A stretch of DNA of 64,000 bases. Source: Poriferisodalis sp965226645 (lineage in GTDB: Bacteria; Actinomycetota; Acidimicrobiia; Acidimicrobiales; Poriferisodalaceae). The stretch is from NCBI GenBank assembly GCA_965226645.1, contig CBDDDL010000001.1:124001-188000 (forward strand), in the 5' to 3' direction. The notes under the pieces were generated by a model. That model was not told the DNA's origin and searched no databases. It saw only the letters and a program-made list of their open reading frames with translations. The position numbers and the translations under genes were made by a program. Positions 8,982 through 16,846 of this stretch are shown here, piece after piece. Each line of letters opens with the position of its first letter. Positions within the stretch are counted from its first letter, which is position 1.

Positions 8982-10136
8982 CTAGCGGCCGATGGCTTTG
9001 GCCATTCGAGCTGTGGCGTCGTCGAGCATGGCGGGGGAGGTCGCGAAGTTGATGCGGACGTGGCCGGCGCCTTCGGGGCCGAAATCCAAGCCGGAGTTCA
9101 GGTACACGCGGCCATGCTCGAGGAACGTGGACGAGGGATCGTCGCCGAGGCCGAGCTCGGTGCAATCCAGCCACGCCAGGTACGTGGCGTCGGGCGGGCG
9201 GTAGCGGACCTCGGGCAGGCGCTCGGCCAGCAGGTCATCCAACAGATGGCGGTTGCTGTCGAGACCCTCGACAAGCTCGGCCAGCCAATCCAGCGCATCG
9301 GTCCAGCCGGCCACGGTTGCCACCTGGCCCAGGATTCCGATGCCGCCGATCAGCCGCTTCGGAATGGCCTTCATCACCGGGCCGTAGCGCTGCGAAGCCG
9401 AGTGCAGGAACGCCATGCGCAGCCCCGCCATGTTGAACGACTTCGTCGCCGCCGTAACCGTCACCGTGCGCTCGGAGGCCAACTCGTTGACCGACGCGAC
9501 GGGTATATGTCGACGGGGCTCGTACACCAGGTCGCAGTGAATCTCGTCGGAGATCACGACGAGATCGTGGCGCTCGGCAAGTTCGATGACGGCTGAGATC
9601 TCGTCGGCGTCGAGCACCATGCCGCAGGGGTTGTGAGGCTGGCAGATGATCACCGCGGTCACATCGGGCGCCGACGCGACAGCGTCGAAGTGGTCCAGGT
9701 CCAAGCGCCAGCCGTCGTCGCTGCGGATCAAGGGATTGGCCACTACGCGCCGGCCGTGGCCTTCGACGCTTGAGAAGAACGGCGGATACGCCGGAGTCTG
9801 GAAGATGATGCCGTCGCCAGGCTGCGTCAGCTGCGTGATCGCCAGTTCCAGGCCTTGGATCACGTCGTGCACCCGCACCGTGTCTGCGGGGTCGACCTTC
9901 CAGCCGAACGCGGCATCCATGCGTTCGGCAAACACGGCCAGCACGGGGATCGGAAGGTCGTAGAAGTCGTAGCCGAGGCCGCCGGAGTCAATTCGTGCCC
10001 GCACCGCGTCCAGTACGACATCGGGCATCTCGAGGTCCATGTCTGCTACCCAGGCGGCCAGCACGTCTGGGCCTTGCCGGCCCCACTTGATGCCAGGGCG
10101 GTTGCGAACCCGTTCGGAGTCCAAGTCAAAGATCAC
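8982..10136 (-). CDS. MalY/PatB-type PLP aminotransferase (probable cystathionine beta-lyase)
   Basis: Fold-type I PLP enzyme, probably cleaving C-S bonds of cystathionine or related substrates. The start IFDLDSERVRNRPGIKWGR with AWVADMDLEMP is diagnostic of the MalY/PatB group. The cofactor lysine lies in TATKSFNMAG (about residue 229) and the PLP-binding aspartate in ISDEIHCDL. The C-terminal VRINFATSPAML carries the substrate-carboxylate arginine. Length 384 is typical. The start is GTG at 10136, preceded by TAGGGT six bases upstream, which suggests leaderless expression. The true substrate cannot be read from sequence. Confidence 0.9.
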   Translation of the reverse strand: MIFDLDSERVRNRPGIKWGRQGPDVLAAWVADMDLEMPDVVLDAVRARIDSGGLGYDFYDLPIPVLAVFAERMDAAFGWKVDPADTVRVHDVIQGLELAITQLTQPGDGIIFQTPAYPPFFSSVEGHGRRVVANPLIRSDDGWRLDLDHFDAVASAPDVTAVIICQPHNPCGMVLDADEISAVIELAERHDLVVISDEIHCDLVYEPRRHIPVASVNELASERTVTVTAATKSFNMAGLRMAFLHSASQRYGPVMKAIPKRLIGGIGILGQVATVAGWTDALDWLAELVEGLDSNRHLLDDLLAERLPEVRYRPPDATYLAWLDCTELGLGDDPSSTFLEHGRVYLNSGLDFGPEGAGHVRINFATSPAMLDDATARMAKAIGR

Positions 10137-10142
10137 GGCGAG

Positions 10143-10148
10143 ACCCTA
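10143..10148 (-). promoter_or_regulatory. Probable -10 box of the malY-type gene
   Basis: Minus strand TAGGGT, six bases before the GTG start at 10136. Spacing places the transcript start on the start codon. Confidence 0.45.
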
Positions 10149-10239
10149 CGCGCCGATGTCGCGGTGAGTGCCACGCAGGTCAGCGTTTCGCTATTGCCCG
10201 CAGGCCGGGTCCTGTTGCCGAACTGAGCATTCGTCGGGT

Positions 10240-10980
10240 TCAGTAGAGCCCGACCATTCGGCCGGCGAGGGCGACGACGGCGATGACGAGAACGGGCCGG
10301 ATGAGGCGCTCGCCGCCGCGGACTGCGAAACGGGCGCCGAGCCAGCCACCGACGGCGAAGCCGACGGCGACGATGGCGGCGAAGCCCCAGTGCACCTGAT
10401 CGTTCAGGATGAACACCGGCACTGCGACGGCGGTCAGCACCGCGATGATCACCACCTTGACCGCGTTGGCATTCACCAGGTCCAGTCCGGCGTGCGACAG
10501 CGCCAGCACGAGCATGAGGCCGACGCCGGCTTGGAAGGCACCGCCGTACAGGCCGATCGCGAAGAACACTGCTGCCGTCACTGCCTTGGGCCAAACGATT
10601 TCCTGGCCGCGTGCGGTCGGCGGTCGCAGGCTCAAGATGAGAAGCGGCACCATCAGGATCCCGAAGATCCGCTCGAAGGCCGTGTCGCTGAGCACGCTTG
10701 AGACCACGTAAGCGCCGATCAATGAGCCGACCAAGCTGGGCACCAGTGCAGGCAGGGCTCGGCGCAGACCGGACACACCCTCGCGTCGGAATCCGGCCAC
10801 CGAGGCCACGTTCTGCGTCAGGACGCCGATGCGGTTGGTGCCGTTCGCGACGAGACCTCCAAGGTCGCCCACGACCGTTAGCAGGCTCACCGTCAGCAGT
10901 GATCCCCCGCCGGCCATGGCATTCACGACGCCGGCAACAAGACCTGCCCCAGCAATGAGCACGACTTGCGTGACGTCCAT
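10240..10980 (-). CDS. TSUP family transporter (TauE/SafE-like)
   Basis: Membrane permease of the sulfite/organosulfonate exporter family, direction and substrate unknown. The 246 residues begin with VVLIAGAGLVAGVVNAMAGG, the family's first repeat with the GGG-S/NAVAG-like turn, and show about seven to eight hydrophobic segments with an internal two-fold repeat (second half begins AVFFAIGLYGGAFQAGVGLM). ATG 10980 lies 41 bases after the aroC stop, so it may be the distal gene of an aroC transcript. A longer in-frame extension to 11088 overlaps aroC and is not believed. Confidence 0.87.
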   Translation of the reverse strand: MDVTQVVLIAGAGLVAGVVNAMAGGGSLLTVSLLTVVGDLGGLVANGTNRIGVLTQNVASVAGFRREGVSGLRRALPALVPSLVGSLIGAYVVSSVLSDTAFERIFGILMVPLLILSLRPPTARGQEIVWPKAVTAAVFFAIGLYGGAFQAGVGLMLVLALSHAGLDLVNANAVKVVIIAVLTAVAVPVFILNDQVHWGFAAIVAVGFAVGGWLGARFAVRGGERLIRPVLVIAVVALAGRMVGLY

Positions 10981-11021
10981 CAGCGCGCCTGGGTTCGGAG
11001 GTGCGAGGCCACCGCTGACGT

Positions 11022-12119
11022 TCAGCTCTGTGGCTGAGCGAGCTGCGTGGTCTGCTGGCGCAGCAGATGGTCGGCGAGCACCAGACACACCATCGCTTCC
11101 ACCATCGGCACCGCCCGCGGCAGCACACAGGGGTCGTGGCGACCGCGCGCGGACAGCACGGTGGCTTCGCCTGCGGCGTTCACCGTCTTCTGCTCAGAGG
11201 CGATCGTTGCGGTGGGCTTGAAGGCGACGCGCAGCACGATGTCCGCGCCGTTGCTGATGCCGCCCTGAATGCCGCCGCTGCGGTTGGTCACGGTGACCGG
11301 TCGACCGTCGGGACCGGGGGCGAACTCGTCATTGTGTTGGCGCCCGGTCATCAACGTGCCTGCGAATCCGCTGCCGATCTCGATGCCCTTCGCCGCTGGC
11401 AGCGACATCACGGCGCCCGCCAGCTCGGCGTCGAGCTTGTCGAACACCGGTTCGCCCAGGCCTGCCGGCACGCCCCGCGCCACGCAGGTGACGGTGCCGC
11501 CCAGCGAATTGCCGTCGCGGCGTGCAGCGTCGATGGCTTCGGTCATGCGGGCCGCAGCAGCCGGGTCACCGCAGCGGGTCGGGTCGGCCTCGACGTCGTC
11601 GCGCGTCAGCGCGGCCGCATCCACCTGGGCAGTGATGTCACGCACCGAGCTGACCCACCCGAGCACCTCGGCGCCAACTGCAGCGAGCAGCTTGCGTGCA
11701 ACCGCGCCCGCGGCAACCCGACCCACGGTCTCGCGGGCCGACGCGCGGCCCCCACCTTGCCAGTTGCGGATGCCGTACTTGGCCTCGGTGGTGTAATCCG
11801 CGTGGCTGGGCCGGTACACGTCGGCCATCTCGGCGTAGGCCCCCGGCCGAGCGTCGGTGTTGGCAACGGTCATGCCGATTGGCGTGCCCAGCGTCAGTCC
11901 CTCGAACACGCCGGAGTGGATCGTGACCTGGTCGGCCTCGTCGCGCTGGGTGACCAGCCGGCTCTGTCCGGGTCTGCGGCGGTCCAGCTCGACCTGCACG
12001 TCGGCGTCGCTCAGTTCGAGGCGCGCGGGGCAGCCGTCGACGATCACGCCCAGCGCTCCGCCATGGGACTCCCCGAACGTCGTGACCGCGAAGCGCTCCC
12101 CGAACGTGCTGCCGCCCAT
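11022..12119 (-). CDS. aroC: Chorismate synthase
   Basis: Last step of the shikimate pathway: converts EPSP to chorismate using reduced FMN. All family signatures are present: GESHGGALGVIVDG near residues 17-30, RPSHADYTTEAKYG, GGGRASARET, GIEIGSGF and the final GRHDPCVLPRAVPM. Length 365 is normal. Start ATG 12119 is preceded by TAAGGT seven bases upstream. Other shikimate genes are not adjacent; pheA, which uses the chorismate branch, is 24 kb away. Confidence 0.97.
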   Translation of the reverse strand: MGGSTFGERFAVTTFGESHGGALGVIVDGCPARLELSDADVQVELDRRRPGQSRLVTQRDEADQVTIHSGVFEGLTLGTPIGMTVANTDARPGAYAEMADVYRPSHADYTTEAKYGIRNWQGGGRASARETVGRVAAGAVARKLLAAVGAEVLGWVSSVRDITAQVDAAALTRDDVEADPTRCGDPAAAARMTEAIDAARRDGNSLGGTVTCVARGVPAGLGEPVFDKLDAELAGAVMSLPAAKGIEIGSGFAGTLMTGRQHNDEFAPGPDGRPVTVTNRSGGIQGGISNGADIVLRVAFKPTATIASEQKTVNAAGEATVLSARGRHDPCVLPRAVPMVEAMVCLVLADHLLRQQTTQLAQPQS

Positions 12120-12126
12120 CCCACGA

Positions 12127-12132
12127 ACCTTA
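12127..12132 (-). promoter_or_regulatory. Probable -10 box of aroC
   Basis: Minus strand TAAGGT seven bases before the ATG at 12119; fits TANNNT with a leaderless start. Confidence 0.45.
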
Positions 12133-12179
12133 CGACCACCGGCGACCCGGAACGAGGGTCGTTTTGTGTCCTGGCGGGG

Positions 12180-13100
12180 TCAGTCCCCGCCGTCGTCCGA
12201 CTCTGGGGCCTGGCGCTGCTCAGCCAGAAACTTCTGGAACTCCTTGGCGAGATCGTCACCGCTGGGGAGGTTCTCGGCCTCGGATCGATCGGCTTCGGCT
12301 TCCAGTTGGCTGATGTAGGCGACGATCTCGGGATCGCGCTGCACCGCCTCGTTGACCCGTTCCTCCCAGGCGTCGACGCTCGAGTCCAGATCCTGGTAGC
12401 CGGTCGGCACGCCGGTGACCGTCTCGACGTGGGAAAGCAGTGCCCGGGTGCCCTTCGGGTTCGGCGGGCCAGCCACGTAGTGCGGCACACCGACGCGCAG
12501 CGACACAACCGGAAGCTCTGCTCGGTCCAGCACGTCGTGCAGGGTGCCGATGATGCCGGTCGGACCCTGATAGGTCGGACGGTCAAGTCCCAGCCGCTTC
12601 GCCAGCTCAGTGCTCGCCGCGCTGCCCTTCACGCTCGCTGCCCGCGAATGGGCGATGCCGGCGACCATTGCACCGAGCGTCACCACCATCTGGCAGCCAA
12701 GCTCGGAGGCGATCTCGACCACGCTCTCGCAGAACGTGCGCCAGCGCATGCGCGGTTCAATGCCCGACAGCAGCACCAGATCGTGCGGCGGCGCGGCCGG
12801 CACGACGTAGCACTCGACTGCCGGCCAGCGAATGAGGCGCTCGCCGTCGGGCGCGATCTCGATGTTCGGTCGGCTCTCCTGGAAGTCGTAGAACTCTTCT
12901 GGATCGATGTGGCAGACGCGTCGCGCTTCGCTGCGGCGCCGGATCCAGTCCAACGCTCCTGTGGCGCACTCGCCGGCATCGAACCAACCCTCGAAGGCCA
13001 CCAGCAACAGCGGATTTTGCAGCCGCGGCGAACCGTCCCACACGACGATTGACCTCTCATCAGCGCGATCGGGACTGTCCATGGCATCACTATGGCCCAT
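12180..13100 (-). CDS. PAC2 family protein
   Basis: Member of the PAC2 (proteasome assembly chaperone-like, DUF75) family found widely in actinobacteria. Typical elements are LLVAFEGWFDAGECATGALDW near the N-terminus, IRWPAVE, the strand LVLLSGIEPRMRW, the loop MVVTLGAMVAGIAHSR, and YQGPTGIIGTLHD followed by PHYVAGPPNPKG. Length is 306 from ATG 13100; ATG 13082 is an alternative. The C-terminus has an acidic helical tail common in actinobacterial members. Cellular role is not established; a link to the proteasome is only suggested by family. Confidence 0.88.
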   Translation of the reverse strand: MGHSDAMDSPDRADERSIVVWDGSPRLQNPLLLVAFEGWFDAGECATGALDWIRRRSEARRVCHIDPEEFYDFQESRPNIEIAPDGERLIRWPAVECYVVPAAPPHDLVLLSGIEPRMRWRTFCESVVEIASELGCQMVVTLGAMVAGIAHSRAASVKGSAASTELAKRLGLDRPTYQGPTGIIGTLHDVLDRAELPVVSLRVGVPHYVAGPPNPKGTRALLSHVETVTGVPTGYQDLDSSVDAWEERVNEAVQRDPEIVAYISQLEAEADRSEAENLPSGDDLAKEFQKFLAEQRQAPESDDGGD

Positions 13101-13216
13101 GAGCGGCCCAATCACGCCCGGAATTGGCTGGGACGGCGCGCTGGTCTCGGCTGGCCCGGTGCCGGCTGGGAACTCGGCTGGACCGCGCATTCAGCGCGTC
13201 GCGTCGCCGCGCGCGC

Positions 13217-15508
13217 TCAGTCACCCCAGGCGATGAACGAATCGGGCTGCAGCGATGCTAGGTCGACAACGCCGAGACCCTTCTGCGACGCCGTGTACAG
13301 CCGGTCTCCGACGATGGCGCTGGCGAAGATCTGAGCCTCCCATTCGTGGTCGTACCAGCAGTAGCGCTCAAGCTCGCCGCGTTCTTCGGTGCCGTCGGGC
13401 CGGATGATGATGTCGCGAGATTCGCGGCACCGCTTGTTCGGCGGGTCTGCGTAGCTGATTCGAGCCCGTTCGGCGAGCTGCCGGTCGTCGGTGCCGAGCG
13501 CCACAGCGCCGATGAAGGGCGGCTCGGAATCTCGCTCGTCACCGGGGTACTGGACCATAGGCAGCACCGCCAAGTGCTCGGCGGGCCAGTACAAGAACGC
13601 AAGCGCGTTGAACTCCACTTGGCTGTGCCCGCCCGGTGCTGTCCACTGGTCGACGCGCCGCGGATCGGACAAGTCAGCAATGTCGAACAGCGACACCTGC
13701 GTGCCTTGGGTCCGGCCGTCTTCGTCGGCATCCTGGCCGACACCGAGCAACAGGTCGCCGTCGAGCGGATGCAAGTACGCCGAGAAACCGCGGATCTTCA
13801 GCTCGCCGCGCACCGCTGGGGCCGCAGGGTCAGCCAGGTCGATGATGTACAGCGGATCGGTCTGGCGGAACGTGACCACGGCGGCAATGTCGCCCAGGTA
13901 TCGCACTGCGAAGATGCGCTCGCCGACGCCGAGACCGTCGACTTGGCCGACTTGGGTCAGGCCATTGACATCTGCCGCGAACACTGTCACGAGGCTCTCG
14001 GAGTCGGGCTCGCCCTCGAGCCGCCACGGCGGCACGGTCGTGGTCGCGATCCTCAGGTGGCCCTCGTGCTCGGACATCGAGTACTGATTCAGCACGGTTC
14101 CGGGCACCGTTGCCGACCCGACGTAGGAGCTCGTGAGGTTGTCACCAACATCGAACATGTGAACTTCGGTATCGGCGAGACCGTCGCCGTCGCGCTCCTC
14201 GGGCTGAGCGTTCCAGTCGACCCACCGGGTCGTGGAGACGTACAGGTGCTCCGACGACGCGTACACGGTGCTGCCGTCGGAAAGGATCGACGTGGTGTCG
14301 ATCGGGCTCGCCAGGCCGTCTGCAGCGATGTCGATCGTCGTGACGCTGAGCGTGCCCGGACCCGAGTAGTGCACCGGTGCCCAGATGCCGTCGCACTCGG
14401 TGAGGCGACCCCCGTCGGTGGTGGCGCCAGATGCATCGGTCAACTCGTAACGCGGGAGCCAGTGATCGACCGTGGTGCTGGCAACGATCTCCCGGTTCGC
14501 CGTGGTCGCCCGCTGTTCGGTAACGGCACCGGCTGTGGTGGGGAGTATCCACGGGATGCCGCGCGGCTGGGAAGAGGTGACGATGCGCAAGACACCGTCG
14601 GTCATGCGAGCGCTGACGTAGTTGCCTTCGATGTTCAGCCGCCGCACGATCGACGGGGTCGAGCGGGCCAAGTCGATCTCGACGATCTCGGTCGTGGGAC
14701 CCCAGCCGGGATGCGGCTCGATGACGTCGGTTGCGCCGTCGCCGCCGGAATCTTCGAACGGCATGATGAGCCCCCATCGCGGCGCAAACACGAGCACCCG
14801 ATCGCCGTGCAGCAGCAGGCTCGATCCCGAATGATCGCCAAGCTCGACCGTGGCCGCCAGCGACGGCTCGGATCCCGTGACGTCGACGATCTGCACCCTG
14901 TATTGCGTAGCGACGACGAGGCGGCGGCCGTCGGTCTTCACCACATCGGGCTCGTCGATGCCTGTTTCCTGCACGTTCGAGGTGCTGTAGTCAACGCCGG
15001 CTTGCAGCGATCCAGAGTCATCGGAGGCCGCAGAGTCGACGGCGAGCGCGCCTTCTTCAGCCGCTTCAATGCCGAAACCGAAGTCGCCGCCGAAACCCCA
15101 CGGGCCGACCGTCGAGCCCGCGTTGGCGTGGAGGTAGTCGAGCACAGCGCCGCATTCGTCGAACCGCTCCAATGCGGCGGTCTGTGCCTCGGCCTCGGGT
15201 CCGTCGCTATCCCCGCCAACCTCGACATCCCCGTCGGCGGTGTCGCCGTCATCGACGTCGGAGTCTGCGTCGTCCGGTGTGTTGTCGCCGCTCGGCGGTT
15301 CGGCGCCAGGATCCTCGCTGGTGGGAGTGTCGGGTTGCTCAGCGCTGGATGCCCCCGACGGGCTGGTGGTCGGTGCAGCGGTATCTCTGGCCTGAACACC
15401 GGCGTCATCGCCGGTGCATGCGGCTGCCCACAGGCCGACAGCAACCAGCGTGACCAGCAGGCGGGCAGTCATTGGTCTTGATGCGTGTCGCATCTTCGAG
15501 TGGGTCAT
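13217..15508 (-). CDS. Secreted beta-propeller lipoprotein
   Basis: Predicted surface lipoprotein of the beta-propeller family described as distantly WD40-like. The signal peptide ends in a lipobox (VGLWAAAC, Cys near residue 31), followed by about 100 Thr/Ser/Asp/Glu/Pro-rich residues as a flexible spacer. The propeller region starts near STSNVQETGIDEPDVVKTDG, a signature of this family, and includes repeated blades such as VSLFDIADLSDPRRV and the last blade near LGVVDLASL. Length 763. ATG 15508, 15493 and 15472 are all possible starts ahead of the signal peptide. Function unknown; binding or enzyme roles are both possible. Confidence 0.82.
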   Translation of the reverse strand: MTHSKMRHASRPMTARLLVTLVAVGLWAAACTGDDAGVQARDTAAPTTSPSGASSAEQPDTPTSEDPGAEPPSGDNTPDDADSDVDDGDTADGDVEVGGDSDGPEAEAQTAALERFDECGAVLDYLHANAGSTVGPWGFGGDFGFGIEAAEEGALAVDSAASDDSGSLQAGVDYSTSNVQETGIDEPDVVKTDGRRLVVATQYRVQIVDVTGSEPSLAATVELGDHSGSSLLLHGDRVLVFAPRWGLIMPFEDSGGDGATDVIEPHPGWGPTTEIVEIDLARSTPSIVRRLNIEGNYVSARMTDGVLRIVTSSQPRGIPWILPTTAGAVTEQRATTANREIVASTTVDHWLPRYELTDASGATTDGGRLTECDGIWAPVHYSGPGTLSVTTIDIAADGLASPIDTTSILSDGSTVYASSEHLYVSTTRWVDWNAQPEERDGDGLADTEVHMFDVGDNLTSSYVGSATVPGTVLNQYSMSEHEGHLRIATTTVPPWRLEGEPDSESLVTVFAADVNGLTQVGQVDGLGVGERIFAVRYLGDIAAVVTFRQTDPLYIIDLADPAAPAVRGELKIRGFSAYLHPLDGDLLLGVGQDADEDGRTQGTQVSLFDIADLSDPRRVDQWTAPGGHSQVEFNALAFLYWPAEHLAVLPMVQYPGDERDSEPPFIGAVALGTDDRQLAERARISYADPPNKRCRESRDIIIRPDGTEERGELERYCWYDHEWEAQIFASAIVGDRLYTASQKGLGVVDLASLQPDSFIAWGD

Positions 15509-15586
15509 CACACAGACAGAGCCGGGGCGTCGGATTGGCGTTCCTTCTCCATCGTTGCAGTCCGGTGTCACTGCCCTCGACGATTC

Positions 15587-15625
15587 GGTCGCCAGGCTGG
15601 GTCGCCAGACTGGGTCGTCAGGCCG
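15587..15625. repeat. 13-bp tandem repeat, three copies
   Basis: Units GGTCGCCAGGCTG (15587), GGTCGCCAGACTG (15600) and GGTCGTCAGGCCG (15613), with a degraded fourth. It crosses the stop codon of the acyl-CoA dehydrogenase gene, so copy-number change would alter that protein's end. Confidence 0.75.
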
Positions 15626-16841
15626 GGTCAGGGTCGGTGCCGTCGGCGTCGTAGAGCCCGTTGCGGCCGAGCCGCACAAGCAGTTCTTCGGTGCTCCACG
15701 GCAGCATCGTTGCGCCGCAGCGAGCGTCGCGGTAGTGCTGCTCGAGCCGGCCGGGACGCAGCAGCGAGCGTCCTCCGCAGGTGCGCAGCGCCAGCGATGC
15801 CATTTCGGGCGCACTTTCCATCGTCGTGATCGTCGCCACCTGGGCGCGGCGCAGCTGTTGGGGATCGGGGTCCGCGCAGACCTCATCGAGCACGCGGTAC
15901 GTCATGGCCTGCGCCCGGTCGTAGATGAGCTGCAGCTGCGCCCAACCGGTCTGCTTGATCGGGTGATCCCGTGACGCCTTGACGCCGGATTCGCCGCGAA
16001 GGTACGCGGCAGTCGCGTCCAAGATGGCTCGCATCAGCCCCAGGTAGCTGAACGACAGGCTCATGTAGAACTGCGGGAAGCGCGACACCATCGCGTTGAA
16101 CATCCCGGGCGGCAGCACCTCGTTCTCAGCTGGCACGAACACTTCGTCCATCAGCAGAGTGCGCGAGTCGGTGCCTCGCATCCCCAGCGGGTCCCAGTCG
16201 CCGACGATCTCGACGCCGTCGGAGTCAGCGGGCACGCCGAGCAGACGAATGCGGTGATCGCCCTGCACCACTGCGAGCACGTTGTGCCTGTGTGCAGCAC
16301 CGCTCAGCGAGGCGAAGATCTTGCGGCCGGTCACCACATAGCCGCCGTCGGTCGGCGTGGCCGTAGTGCTGAAGCCCGAACGGGCGCCGGGCGCTTGTCC
16401 TTCCGAGAACGGCTGGGAGTGGATCACGCGCTCGCTGACCATGCCATGCCACAGCTGCGGACGGTTGGCTTCGAGGTGCGCAGCCATGCGCCCGTCAGGG
16501 TCCAGCGCCCGACCGGCCTCGCCTGCCAGCAGCGACTGCGCGATCGGTCCGGCCAGCAGCGCCGTGGCGGTGTGCATGTTGAACGTCAGCGCGGTGGTCG
16601 CACAATGCCGGCCCATCTCCTCGGCCACCAACGCGTAGCCCACAAAGTCGGCACCGAGCCCGCCGGCAGATTGCGGAACGCACAGGCCCAAGAAACCGGC
16701 GTCGGCCAATTCGGCCCAGTTGCGATGCGGGAAGCTGGCGTCGCGGTCGTGCTCTGCGGCCCGCTCGGCAAACGCAGGACCCAGTTCTGCCATCCGGGCG
16801 ACCAATTCCGCCCGTTCGGGCGTCAGCAGTTCGTTACTCAT
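15618..16841 (-). CDS. Acyl-CoA dehydrogenase
   Basis: FAD enzyme that introduces an alpha-beta double bond in an acyl-CoA. The 407 residues show the N-terminal helical domain (FLGLCVPQSAGGLGADF), the middle beta domain (TATPTDGGYVVTGRKIFASL; DPLGMRGTDSRTLLMDEVFVPAE) and the C-terminal helical domain (KQTGWAQLQLIYDRAQAM, CGGRSLLRPGRLEQHYRDAR). The usual catalytic Glu near the end is not easily placed in this divergent subgroup. ATG 16841 has GAGG nearby; it begins 5 bases after the upstream stop, so it is co-transcribed with the oxoprolinase-type gene. It may serve the aromatic pathway upstream. Confidence 0.88.
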   Translation of the reverse strand: MSNELLTPERAELVARMAELGPAFAERAAEHDRDASFPHRNWAELADAGFLGLCVPQSAGGLGADFVGYALVAEEMGRHCATTALTFNMHTATALLAGPIAQSLLAGEAGRALDPDGRMAAHLEANRPQLWHGMVSERVIHSQPFSEGQAPGARSGFSTTATPTDGGYVVTGRKIFASLSGAAHRHNVLAVVQGDHRIRLLGVPADSDGVEIVGDWDPLGMRGTDSRTLLMDEVFVPAENEVLPPGMFNAMVSRFPQFYMSLSFSYLGLMRAILDATAAYLRGESGVKASRDHPIKQTGWAQLQLIYDRAQAMTYRVLDEVCADPDPQQLRRAQVATITTMESAPEMASLALRTCGGRSLLRPGRLEQHYRDARCGATMLPWSTEELLVRLGRNGLYDADGTDPDPA

Positions 16842-16846
16842 TGCCC

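Noticed and set aside
11067..13052. 661-codon plus-strand open frame
   Set aside because: Antisense to aroC and the PAC2 gene; an effect of high GC at third codon positions.
13346..15481. 711-codon plus-strand open frame
   Set aside because: Antisense to the beta-propeller lipoprotein, which has a signal peptide and family motifs.
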